Of a stretch of 64,000 bases of DNA, positions 22,501 through 34,500 are shown one piece after another. Source of the stretch: Psococerastis gibbosa (Eukaryota > Arthropoda > Insecta > Psocodea > Psocidae); NCBI GenBank assembly GCA_963971405.1, contig OZ020490.1:30529464-30593463 (forward strand), given 5' to 3'. Position numbers and translations under genes: made by a program. The notes below the pieces were generated by a model that was not told the DNA's origin, did no database searches, and was given only the letters and a program-made list of their open reading frames with translations. Numbering within the stretch: the first letter of the stretch is position 1; the number at the start of each line of letters is the position of its first letter.

Positions 22501-25500
22501 TGCAACCTGTCCGGTTTTGTTACTCTATTAAACACCTAAAACATACCTGAAGGTAGAAATCATCGATAGAAAGGTTCCACAGAAAAATTATTTTTTAGAC
22601 ATATTCATGAAAATTGAGTTATTTTGATTTTTTTTACCCCCCGAAGCAAACTATCAAGGGGCAAGCGACCCCCACATTTTATTTAAATTAATAAGGGCTA
22701 CAATATATGTGAATTTAAAAGAAATCGTTGGGGCCGTTTTTGATAAATAATTTTTTTAGACGTTTTTTTGGAGTTTTTTGAGAATAAAACCCCCCAAATT
22801 GAGTTAGCCCGAAATAAAAATAAATGTCCCGAGGTATGATTTTTGTGAACCTACATGCAAAATTTAATTAAAATCGGCCGAGTAGTTTGCCCGGAAATCG
22901 ATGAACAGACAGAGCGACAGACAGACATTTCGTAAAAACCAGTTTTTTGGGTTCCTGGGACCTGAAAACGTGTAAATCCGTTGAAATCTCCGAATTGAAA
23001 ATTTCGACCATCACAAAGCTTTCCTTATACCGGTACTACGTATAAATTGGAAAGCAATAATTATAAATGTGAGAGGCTCAAGCCAGATGGTTTGGAATCC
23101 GCTATAATCAGGAAATCCCCTTATGCATATCATAGCAAGTTCAAACACGTAGGTTTGGCTCTATATAATTAATATAATCATTTTTACAGCATTATAATAG
23201 GGCATGTTACATTAATAGATGGTAGGGGGGCCCCAAAGGATTAACCCGTGATGGGGCCTTCTATTAATTTAAAACAGTTTTTTAATTTGACGAGTTGATT
23301 TAAAGAAAATGACTAAAAATTTAAAAAGAAAAAGAAGGGAGAAAAAAATACAACAAACATGAATGAGTTGCAAAAAAAACATGCCCAAGTAAAAATCGTG
23401 TGAACGACAGAGATCGTGTTTTGGATGAATTGAAACTCCTTTGAAACCCTAAAGGGGGGTATTAACAAGGTAGATAAAGAAGAAGGCTCTGAATATTAGT
23501 CCCCACTTTGTCCTGTTAATAAAGTACGTAGCCTCGAAACTGCGTTTAAAAATGTTGTGTAACAAGTGTTTCATATCTCCACTCGTGTCTTCAATCAATT
23601 CAATACACAGTCTAAAATAGCTAGTGAATGAGAGAATTTCATGAAATTGTTAATTTCAGGTGCCTGGTCCTCCCGGTTACCCGCAAGGGGGGCTGCGCCC
23701 CCAGGGCCCCCGATGGGCGATGCCCCCACCCGTCCAGCAGCAGCAACAGCAAAGAAATCAGGCGTTTATGGGACAGGCCGTCAGTGCGCAGAACTCTGCA
23801 CTTATCGCGCAGTTGACGCAACCTACGCCTAACCAACAGTTCCCTCCTCACCGCATGGAAGGTAAGATACAAGCATAATATGTTTCAAAGGCCATATGTT
23901 ATATTAATAGTAATATATATATATTGAAAAAGTTTACATTACACATGTCAGCAGTAGCCACAACAGCTACATAGCTGAAAGAGAATCAACGTACAGTACA
24001 CTCAAATTAAAAATAGAAATAAATAAAACACAGCATTACATAATAAATTAATGAATTAATTAAATATTTTTTCTTTAAATAAATAAAATATGTGAAAATA
24101 TGAAGAGCTTGTGGATCTACTTTGCATTGAACCTCGCCCTGCAAACGACTTCATCGATTTTTCCGACAATATTGTTTCCGGATGAATTTTGGCGGCTGAC
24201 AAGTAGTAGTATGAACTTGTAGTCGGGACCCAGGCCACAATTCGGGCCCATAGTTCCCCCAGTCGCACTAGTCGAGCCCCACTGCTTCTGCGAATCTCGC
24301 CGTAGCCGCGAGTTGGAATACTAGATGTAGATCCCAGCCGTCTCGCCGCTGGCAAAGTAGTACAAGTCCTTATTGTCAACCCACACCGGCTACAAGCGAC
24401 AATATACAAGCTTAGACATGCTTATCTTCTGCGCAATGTATTAGACCTGTCAGAGTGGCTTAATCAAGTTTCGGTACTAGTCAAGGGTCAAAATACAGTT
24501 ATAGTTATGTATTTGTTTTACGTCAATGCGTAGAACGCAGCCTATGTCTAATCAATAGTTCACTCTACATCGCTTTGGAAGGTAGGATACAATTTAATAA
24601 AAATTTAATACATAATATGTATTTTGTTGGGAAAACAATTTTATGTGTATATGATAATTTGATTGTATTCAATGTTTACAGCGTACAATAGACAGTAATT
24701 AGAGTGTCAGTCAGGGACGGATGCAGCCCGTTTGGGGGGGTAGTTGTTTAAAATCGAAAAAACATACGTAGTAAAATTATAGCGTAATAAATCAACTTAC
24801 AATAGATTTTCTGAATTGGGGGGGGGGGGGGGGGCAAGGGTGGTAGCTGCCCCCCATGGATCTGGCCATGTGTCAGTAATAAGACGGTAACGCCATTGAA
24901 TATAGGAGGTATATAACTTCACAGCCATTCCATTTTCCTTTCCATTCACCAGAAAATGCCTCCCGTGGAGCTTCCAATTGTTTTGCTACCCGTGTTGGGG
25001 TTGCAAGCCCACCCATATCTTCTAAACTTCCCTATTGGCTATTTGACTATTTCTTCAGACTGTGGTAGTGTGGTATTTAAAAATAAGACTACGGGCTTGG
25101 TTCGTACCTGAATGTTACACAATATGTGATTTTTTTCTTTGGCATCTGTGTAATAAGGTCATTAGTATCTATTTTGTACTAATAGACAGGGCGAAGACCC
25201 AGCGAAGTTCAAAACTGTTATTTTACCTAGTGTCATTTTTTTTTTTTTTAAACTCCAATTTTTCCTGAGACTCCAATTTTACCATGTTTAATATCGGTCT
25301 TCGTGTGTTTACTATTTTTTAAATCTGCCTTAAAGTGAACAGTAAATATTACGTGACTATTTACGAGGCCTTTACCTAAAGAGCTCAGATAACAATTATA
25401 GAGGCTTATGTTACCGGGGCTTGTTCGCTAGAGAGCCTTCTCTGTGAATAATAAGCCTCCGAGGTAAAAGGTATTCTTTGTAGTCTGCCCAAAATGCTGT

Positions 25501-28500
25501 AGGTTATATCGTTATAAATAAATAAATATTGACTTTTTTGTTCTATTGCTAAGCCAACCTAGCGGAGTTAGGGCTATAAATACCTCTCTTACACTCAACT
25601 AGGAAGACCCGGAACCGCCTGCTTTACATGCCCTTCGTAGCATGGCCAGAAAATGTAGCAAGTGTAGGACTCGAACCAACAACCTTTTGGGTGAAAGTCG
25701 GAGTCTGTACCACTACTCTCCATGTCCTGCGAGTCATAAGGAAAAATCCTCTCTCTTGGCAATTTTTGGTTTTAATGAGTACATTTCCTTATAAAACAAA
25801 AACACTCTCTGGGGCCTGGATGACCCGAAAAAGAGTACGTCGGATCAGCCTAACCAACATATTTTAAGTTGATCCCGTGTGGCCAAAAAAAAGCTTTCTC
25901 TTAAAGAAATTATACTAATATGTACAAAATGTAAAGCAGGTAACTAAAGGCCTTAAAAAGCCAGCAAGAATTACAATCGCGCCAACGACCATACCAAGTT
26001 GAATCCACCAAAACAGAGCCTCAGATCCTGTTCCAAACTGCGTAGTGTGCCCTCTGAGCTTCTGCCAGCGTTGTTAGGGGTTGACTGCTTATGTGCTTCA
26101 CCTCGGCGGGGAGAAGAGGGGTTGACTGACAGGGTGGACCTCCTAATTATAGTGGATTCCGAACAACTTGGGGAACTTAGTAAAGCCAGATGATTCATTC
26201 GGAGGTGACCAGGACTCGACACGTACTCAGTCAGACTGTCAGACTTGTCAGAGTCAGACTGACTAGTATAGTCTCAGGCCCCTAAGGTACCTCAAGTTAA
26301 TAAACAGACTCACTATCCCCGCCAGGCTGAGAGGGTTGCTGAAAGCAGAAATGCTGAAAACAGGCGTTGGAGAACAAAGAATACAATCCGGAATCGTCTT
26401 ATAGAGCAAAACGACGCAGAAGTCAGAACGCTGGTGGCTGGACGCTAGTATGGAGGTATGGTCATTGGTCACGCCAGACTTGACCGTGGCGAAGCAATTC
26501 CAACTTCAAAGAAATATTCAAAGCCTGAAAAGAATGGAAAAGAATTCTTTTATTGTTTCCGCGACCTTCTGAGATGTTGTCGTCGGACAACCTTTTTTTT
26601 CGCAATGGTCCCACAGGAGGGTGATGATCATAATTAACAACTCACATGTTCTGCCTATACTTATCATTTGGATTTGGAGTGGGTACAACAAAAAATCCAC
26701 CCCTACTGGAGTGAGTGGAGTACTGGTCCATTTCCCATAACAGAAGAGTGCAGACATTTGACTATTTTGAGTTTTTAGTTTTTGACTTGTCTTGTTTTGT
26801 AACGTTGGGGTGGGGCGTATGCCGTACATATAGAACCGTTCCGTTAGTATTTTCTATTTTCCGAATCCGAGATTCGGGCGAGACGGGCGTGCTGGCGTGC
26901 TTCCGTCATCCGTGCACATCACTGCAGTACTGCACATGGTTTGTTTGTACAATATGTACAACATGTATTCCGGAATATCTTGTAAGTTTGTTATTCGTAC
27001 TGGTAGAGCTGTTAATAAAATATATAATATATTTAATTCAAAATTCAAATTAGAATATAATTAAAACATCCGAAAATATAGAATCGAGATAAATCTATAC
27101 TGTAGTGGTAAGACAATGGCCCGGTAAGACATGGGTTCGAGTCCCGCCAGTTGTTTTTTTCTTTATTCTCTATCTTCGGATATAATGTCCTAAGGGGGTT
27201 GCATCTTCAACCTAAAGTACATGTAGTATTAAACAATTGATAAATTAATTCGAAGAGGAAAGACATTTTGAATTACATATGGTAGGGAAAATTTTTATGT
27301 GTGACCACGTGACCTTACAATAGGCTGCATCCGTTACATGACAATTTTTTTAAAACCTATTTTAAGAGTAGACATCCCGTAGGAAATTGGCACCCCGAAA
27401 TATAATGCTTCTTATTGCTTTCCAATTTATACGTAGTATAAGGAAAGCTTTGTGATGGTCGAAATTTTCGATTTCGAGATTTCAACGGATTTACACGTTT
27501 TGAGGTCCCAGGAACCCAAAAAAGTGAATTTTACGAAATGTCTGTCTGTCTGTATGTCTGTCTGTTCGTCGATTTCCAGGCAAACTACTCTGTCGATTTT
27601 GATGAAATTCGGCATTTAGGTTCACAAAAATCATTCCTCGGGACCATTTATTTTATTTTGGGCTAACTCAATTTGGGGGGGGGGGGGGTTTATTCTCAAA
27701 AAACTCATAAAAAATGTCTTAAAAAAATTTAATTTTAATTTCTCACAAACGGCTCCAACGATTTCGTTTAAATTCTCATATATTGTAGTCGTTATTAATG
27801 TTGACAAAAATGCGGGGGATCGCTTGCCTCTTGATAGTTTGCTTCTGGGGGTAAAAAATAAAAATAACTCAATTTTCATGAAAAATGACTAAAAAATAAT
27901 TTATCTGCTAAACCTTTCGATCGCTGATTTCTACCTTCAGTCAAGTTTTAGGTGTTAAATTGAGTAACGAAACCGGACAGGTTGTTTTCGCAAAAAGCAT
28001 TTTGGTTTTGGTGAAATATTTTTATTTTTAAAATATAAAATTCACGTTCAAATGCATTGCCTGCCCTGCCATTATTACTGTATGGTAATATGTTGGTCTG
28101 ACCTATCTGGAATTTACCTCACCTCCAGTGACGTCAGGTAGATAACCCCCCCCCCCAGATATCGAAAATTTAGCCATAGGAAAATTATTTACCACGAAAT
28201 TACTAATTTTCTCTAACTACTAATTGATAAATTGGAAAGCATGTTCGAGTAAACTCGGACCGGTTCTTTAGTTAACGAAGCAAGTTATTAAATATTTGGC
28301 TCATTTAAGTTGTAGAAGTCTACTTCCTGCATCATATAATCGGGAATTTTTACTTTTTGGTTTTGTAGTTCTTCCAAAAATCCCAGAATACGTGAAATTT
28401 TAGTCCTTTCCTGTCTGTGCTGGTATTTACGGGAGAACTAAGTTACCAAAAAATTTATATTTCCTATTATATGATGCATGAAGTAGTCTTCTACAACTTC

Positions 28501-31500
28501 CATGAGCAAAATCTTTAATGACTTGCTTTGTTAATTAAATACAAAAATAAAAAGTCAATAAAAACAACAAATTTGGAGGTGCTCATTTTCTACGTAGCAT
28601 GTCCTCTTAAGAGTAGACATCTCGTAGGAAATTGGCAGCCCGAAATATAATGCTTCTTATTTAATTAACGAAACAAGTTATTAAATATTTGGCTCATTTA
28701 AGTTGTAGAAGACTACTTCATGCATCATTTTTAATTTAAGTTTTTGTAGTTTTTTCATGGTACATATTTTACGTAAAATTATATTGTTTATAAATTATTA
28801 TAATTTTTATGAAAAAGCTATGGTACCAAAAATTAAAAATACCTATTATAAGGTGCATGAAGTAGTCTTCTACAACTTTAATGAGTCAAATCTTTAGTAA
28901 CTTGCTAACTTACTAAATAAAAAATAAGTATTAAATTTCGGGCTACCAATATCCTACGGGACTTACACTCTTAAAGCATTAGCAGGTTTATTTTATACCC
29001 CTTATAATAATTTTTTTTTCCTAAAGATATGTTTTCCCCATGAATTTAAGTTTGATAGCTAAAAAGGGTCACATACTTTATATAGAATGCGACGTCATCT
29101 GTGGACTGTAATGGCCCATCGCGGAGTAGCCGCCAGATGCCCGAAGCACGTGGCACGTCCTGCAGTACATTTTCATTACAAAAAAACATTGCACTAATGT
29201 TATTGTTAACCTATAACCTACCTTATCTAACTTATTTAAGTTATTTTTTATTGTATTGGTACAACTGACAAGTAGGCTAGCCTCTTATTGTGTGGACATT
29301 TGCTTGTTTGTTCGATACAGCTTTAATTACTCAATTACTTAATTATATGCGTTGTTATGAAGAACCAGTAGATTGGCAGCTCTCCGATCGCATGGTGTGT
29401 TGAGACTCTTACAAGGACGAGCTATGGCGCTATGCCAACCCGAATTTGATGTTGTAGTGTTGTACTTGTTAGGCGGCAATTCCACCGGTGATTTACTTCA
29501 TTTGTAATTTGAAATTTTTTGTTTTGTTTCAAGGAGACTATTATGTAGATACTTAACTTATCTATTATAAACCGGCCGCCATACCAAGTTGAATCCAGCG
29601 GACCAGAGCAGGTTCAAAGCTGCAGATAACTTGGTCGTGTGCACAGTGCCGGTAGGGACTTACTTACTTTTTCGTGTCCAAGCGCGTCCAAAACTGGGCA
29701 AAATTCATAGCCGCCACATTGGCCTCCCACAGGTCTTCAGGTGGGCAGCGGTGGGGGCAAAGGCTGCACAGGAACAGATGTTCTAAATCTTGGCGCTGGC
29801 CGCATGCGCAGAGGGTGTCATTTTCATCGAGCTGACCCCATCTAGCCCTGTTGGTCTTCGTACGGGCCGCACCAGAGCGTATTTGGTTTAGGGTCGCCCA
29901 TGTCCGCCAGTCGAGATTGGTACCTGTCGTTTGAGGCGGCCGTAGAGGGTACCAGGCTGGAGGCTCCGGTAGGGAAACATGGTAGGACTTGTCCTGGTCA
30001 CCTCCGAACTAATCGTGTGACTTCACTGTATTTCAGGAAGTGGTTCGGAACCACTATAATCAGGAGGTCCACTGTCCTATGGGCTGGCGTAGGACAGTCA
30101 AGTCGGGGCCGCTCTATGGGCCCAAATATGAGGCCTAAGTCGTTATTAACCCGACGAACACTACTACTATTATAAATTAAGTTATAAGATGGTAGCAGAC
30201 ATCATTAATAAGTCTCTACCATATTATAACTTAATTAATAATAGATAAGTTAAGTATGTACATAATAGTCTCCTTAAAACAAAACAAACAAAAAATCTCA
30301 AATGATGTAAAATCGCCGGTGGAATTGCAGCCTAGGGTTTTCCCCAATCCCCATCCGCTCCGATTGACCCTTAATGCTTAATTATTATGATTGCAGGGCC
30401 GCCAATGTCCCAACAGATGAGTCCCATGCAGCAGCACGCGCAGCAGCAGCAGCAAGCTCAGGCCCAGCAACAGGCCCAACAAGCTCAGGCTCAGGCGCAG
30501 GCCCAGCAACAGCAGCAGATGAGGATGGCTGCGAGCATGGGCATGCAAGGCCCTATGATGGGCCAGCAGCCCACTATCAACCAGGTAATAACATATTTTA
30601 TCAATGAATATTCGGCAGACCGAGGACAACCCTCGAGGAAAGGTTGGAACAACTCGCCGGAGCAAGAGGGAAAGCAATGGCCGAGTTCAAGGCCTTAGCG
30701 TCTGACCGGGGCGAGTTCATGTTCCTGGGTGACCCCCCCCCCCCCCCCCCCCCCCCGTGCTGTACATGCCAGTAAGTAAAAGTTAGTAAAAATGTATTCC
30801 TCCACATTACAGAATATTTTCATTGATACCAATTTTCAATGCAACGACAATAGAATAGAATACAGCCGTAGCCCTTATGTGTATAAATATTACATAATGT
30901 AAAGCGAAAAAACAACAACAACAAAAATTCCTACTGTTTATAGCCTATTATAACTTCTTATTAAATAATTTAAATTTATAAAAAAAACCTACCTATATAT
31001 GTAATATATGTATGACTGCTTGATAGGCCATCCACCCTGTGCAATGAGAAACTGGTGTCTGCACGGATGGATGGCATATCAAGCAGGGCAAAGAAAACAA
31101 ATCAATGATAATTTAAAAGAATTGCGGAGAGCCCCCACACTATAAGAACTCTTGTCAAAGTGGAGGGCTAGAGTAACGATTGTAAAGCTATCTGTGCGAG
31201 AAAAAAAAAAAATATATATATATATATATATATTTATGTAAACAAATTGAATGACATAATTATGTACTTATTTAGATCGCACAGGTATCAATACGATACT
31301 AGGGTTAGTAATAATAAACGGTTAGTAATGGTTAGTAAAGGTTAGTAAAAAAAAAAAAAAAAATAGTAATATAGAATATAGAATTAGCCTACCTACTTAA
31401 TAGAATAAATAAACGTTTATTTGCAAACATACAAAGTCCAATAATATGCAAATTAACTTAATATACTTAACTATGCTTATCATTATATACATGTGTGATA

Positions 31501-34500
31501 CAAAACTATTGTACAATTATAATGATGAATAAGTAAGGGTAAACAGTAAGGGGCAGAGAAAGAAGGATCAGTGAATATACCTTTTTTATCGTATAACTTT
31601 GAATGCATTTCTTCAGTCATATTTTTTTGTTATACTATAAATACAATATAATTACAAAGGCTTTCACGGCTGGAGTTACGTGACAAAGCAGTAGAACCCG
31701 GGATAATAGGCGGTGGTCGTTCTGAAACGTTCCAAGTGTTTCGTCAACATCTACGGTTGACATCTTTAGTGGAAATAATTAGATTACTCGTGACTTCGTG
31801 GTATTTAATTTAAAAAACAAAAAATAACAAAAACTTTTAGTTTTAGAAAAACTTGTTATAACAACCCATTTGTATCTTCTCCTCGAGTTGAGCAAGTCTC
31901 AAATCGCAGATAAGGTGTAACTGTGCTAGTGGGGTTACCCTCTGTAGATGGCAGTTCTTGCCGAAAGCGCTCAGGGTTTTTTACTAACACAAGTGGGTTT
32001 CTTAGACAAAGTTAATTTCTTAACGATTATTTGGGTTTTACTAATTCGGGTTGTTATAACAAGTTTTTCTAAAACTGTGTAGGTTTACAAAAATCATACC
32101 TCGGGACCATTTTTTTTATTTTGGGCTAACTCAATTTGGGGTGTTTTATTCTCAAAAAACTCCGGGAAAAAAACGTCTAAAATCATTATTTCTAAAAAAA
32201 CGGCTCCAACTGTGTGGTAATGTGTTGGTCTGACCTATGGCGCCCATTCCATTGACCGGCTAGGGCTATTTCCAACAACGGTGACGTGGTAGCAGACATT
32301 CAAAACTTAGGTAGCGTTTCCACAGACCTCGCATTGCAGATTGCAAATGACATTGACGGAAATGTTTGTTTTTCTTTTTATAGAAATCTATTAAAATGTT
32401 TGTAATTAACATATCCCATGACGCCATTTTTTAATTTTAGTTTGTTTGTGATTTTACTGTATGATCATTGATCAATTTTAACTATTGCATAGAGGAAAAT
32501 AAACATTTCCGTCAATTCTGCAATGCGAGGTCGATGGAAACGCCACCTAAGTCTTGAATGTCTGCTACCACGTCACCGTTGTTGGAAATAGCCCTAGCCG
32601 GTCAATGGAATGGGCACCTATCTAGAATTTATCTCACCTCCAGTGACGTCAAGGACCGCCCCCCCTTACCATGAAGTGGATAACTAGTGTTTGGCTAAAT
32701 TTAAGTTATGACCATTTTTATGACTAGAGCGGGATAACAACAAACATTATTTTGCAAAAGCTTGTTAAGGCGCCCATTCCACATACGTACAACGTCAATG
32801 GGAAATTATGAAATTGAAGGACATTTCAATTTCTCATTGATGGGGGCCATTCCATATGTTTTTTCAAAAATTGACAATTTTCAATTGAAGCGTATGCGCC
32901 AAATTTTTGAAATTTGTTTGGATTTGTTTCTTGAAATTGTATTTGTTTTCTTCGTCGCCTCATTATTTAAACCTTATTATAATTTTTATACAGAAATGCT
33001 TTTTTTTTAGAGATCAATTAAAATAGTTGTACTTGTCATATCCCATGACGCCATTTTTTAATTTTAGATTGTTTGTTTCATTGTTTGTGATTTTACTCTA
33101 TTATCAATTGATCATTGATCAATTTTAACAATGGCATAGAGTAAAATTGAAATGTCCTTCAATTTCATAATTTTCATTGACGTTGTACGTATGTGGAATG
33201 GGCGCCTAAGCAGAAAGCACTGAGCTTCGAAAATTTTCATTCGTTTTAAATCCATCCAAAGTTTTCCCAAGTTAGCAACTACAAAAGATTTATTATTACT
33301 TAACTTGAATTAATGAGCATTATGATTTTACAAAGTATCTTCTAGAACTTTAAACTTTTAATCGTATACAGTATGTACCTATCTCGAAGTAGGTCGTCAT
33401 AGAATTAGCTTACAGCGGAACCGGTAAGACAAAATGGGCATTGTGACCGTATTTTATTTATTGATGTAAAACTTTGTGATTGAACAAAACACGGGAAATG
33501 CTGTAGCCTAAATACCTACTTGATCATCCATACATTTTTAAAGTCAAATTTGCAATAGGCCTACATAAAAGGAAAAACTGCTGAACATTCAGATAAGTTC
33601 AATTATTATTATTATTTTTTTTTTTTAAGGCGCGGGACTCTTTCGAGTATTTGCGCTGGTCGGTGTGTGTGTGAGTGTGCGGAAGTCATGGGTGGTTTAG
33701 AATGGTTTTTTCTACAGTCTACAGGTGGGGCATGACTCCGGTCTTGCTTAGAAAGCTTAATGTTGCCGTGACCGGCCCATGCTTGTCCCCTATTAAGTTT
33801 GGCAGGGTGTGTGGTTTCGGTAACGAAAATCTGCCCGCTGCGTATATAGGGCATTCGGTAATTATGTGTTCCACTGATTGTAGGACTCCGCACCTGCTGC
33901 ATGTAGGGGGCTGGTCACCAGACATCAAATGTCCATGGGTAAGGCGGGTGTGCCCTATGCGCAATCTGGCAAGAGCAGTCTCTTCTGATTATTATTATAC
34001 TATTTTTATTATTCATGAATTGTTTATGTACTGCAAATACACGAGTCTTCTTCTTTTTCTTCAAGTTACAGCCGGATGGCTGGCTGGAAGCAACATGTGG
34101 CATCGATGCCTCCACTCCCCTCGATCCTGGCACGCCCTCTTCAGCTCCACGTATGTCTTGGCCCCTAAATCCTCCATAACTTGCTGCAGATACTCGTTTC
34201 TTGGGCGCCCAGGTCGGTTGATGCGTTCTATTGTTCCCTCTATGATGCAGCTTACGAAGTTCTCGCGTCGAAGCAAATGTCCAATCCAGTGAGCTCTTCT
34301 TGTACTTATCGATGCGACCAGAGTTTTTATTGTGCTTACTCTGTTTAGCACCTCCTCATTTGTAAGATGGGCTTGCTAGGGTATTCGTAGCATGCATGCG
34401 GCGATAGCACCACATCTCAAATTCTTCGAGTTTCTTTAGTTATTTCTCAAGTATACACGAGTTGACTTATTAAATAGCACGTAGACAATAAAATGACAAT

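Larger units (their letters stand above)
29472..30332. mobile_element. MITE (GGCGGCAATTCC ends) carrying nested SINE and LINE
   Basis: Left end GGCGGCAATTCCACCGG, right end CCGGTGGAATTGCAGCC. The left arm (to 29571) resumes after 30166. A relative with the same arms is at 39890-40530. It is in MED25 intron 5, ending 65 bp before exon 6. Confidence 0.75.

Noticed and set aside
24056-24409. 117-codon minus-strand open frame in MED25 intron 5
   Set aside because: No recognisable motif, no splice or promoter context; kept only as an unclassified segment.
27364-28975. CRISPR-like array
   Set aside because: The repeated phrases are arms of foldback transposons, irregularly spaced; the genome is eukaryotic.
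30378-30677. Leu/His-rich minus-strand open frame at MED25 exon 6
   Set aside because: Antisense shadow of the Gln/Ala-rich coding exon; the same applies to the Leu run at 49355-49594.
32769-33206. 82-codon open frame as a membrane protein
   Set aside because: It is the hydrophobic-looking translation of a MITE interior; similar frames occur in every sister copy.
33675-34292. 205-codon plus-strand open frame
   Set aside because: It is the antisense of two LINE relics, whose minus-strand translations show real motifs.
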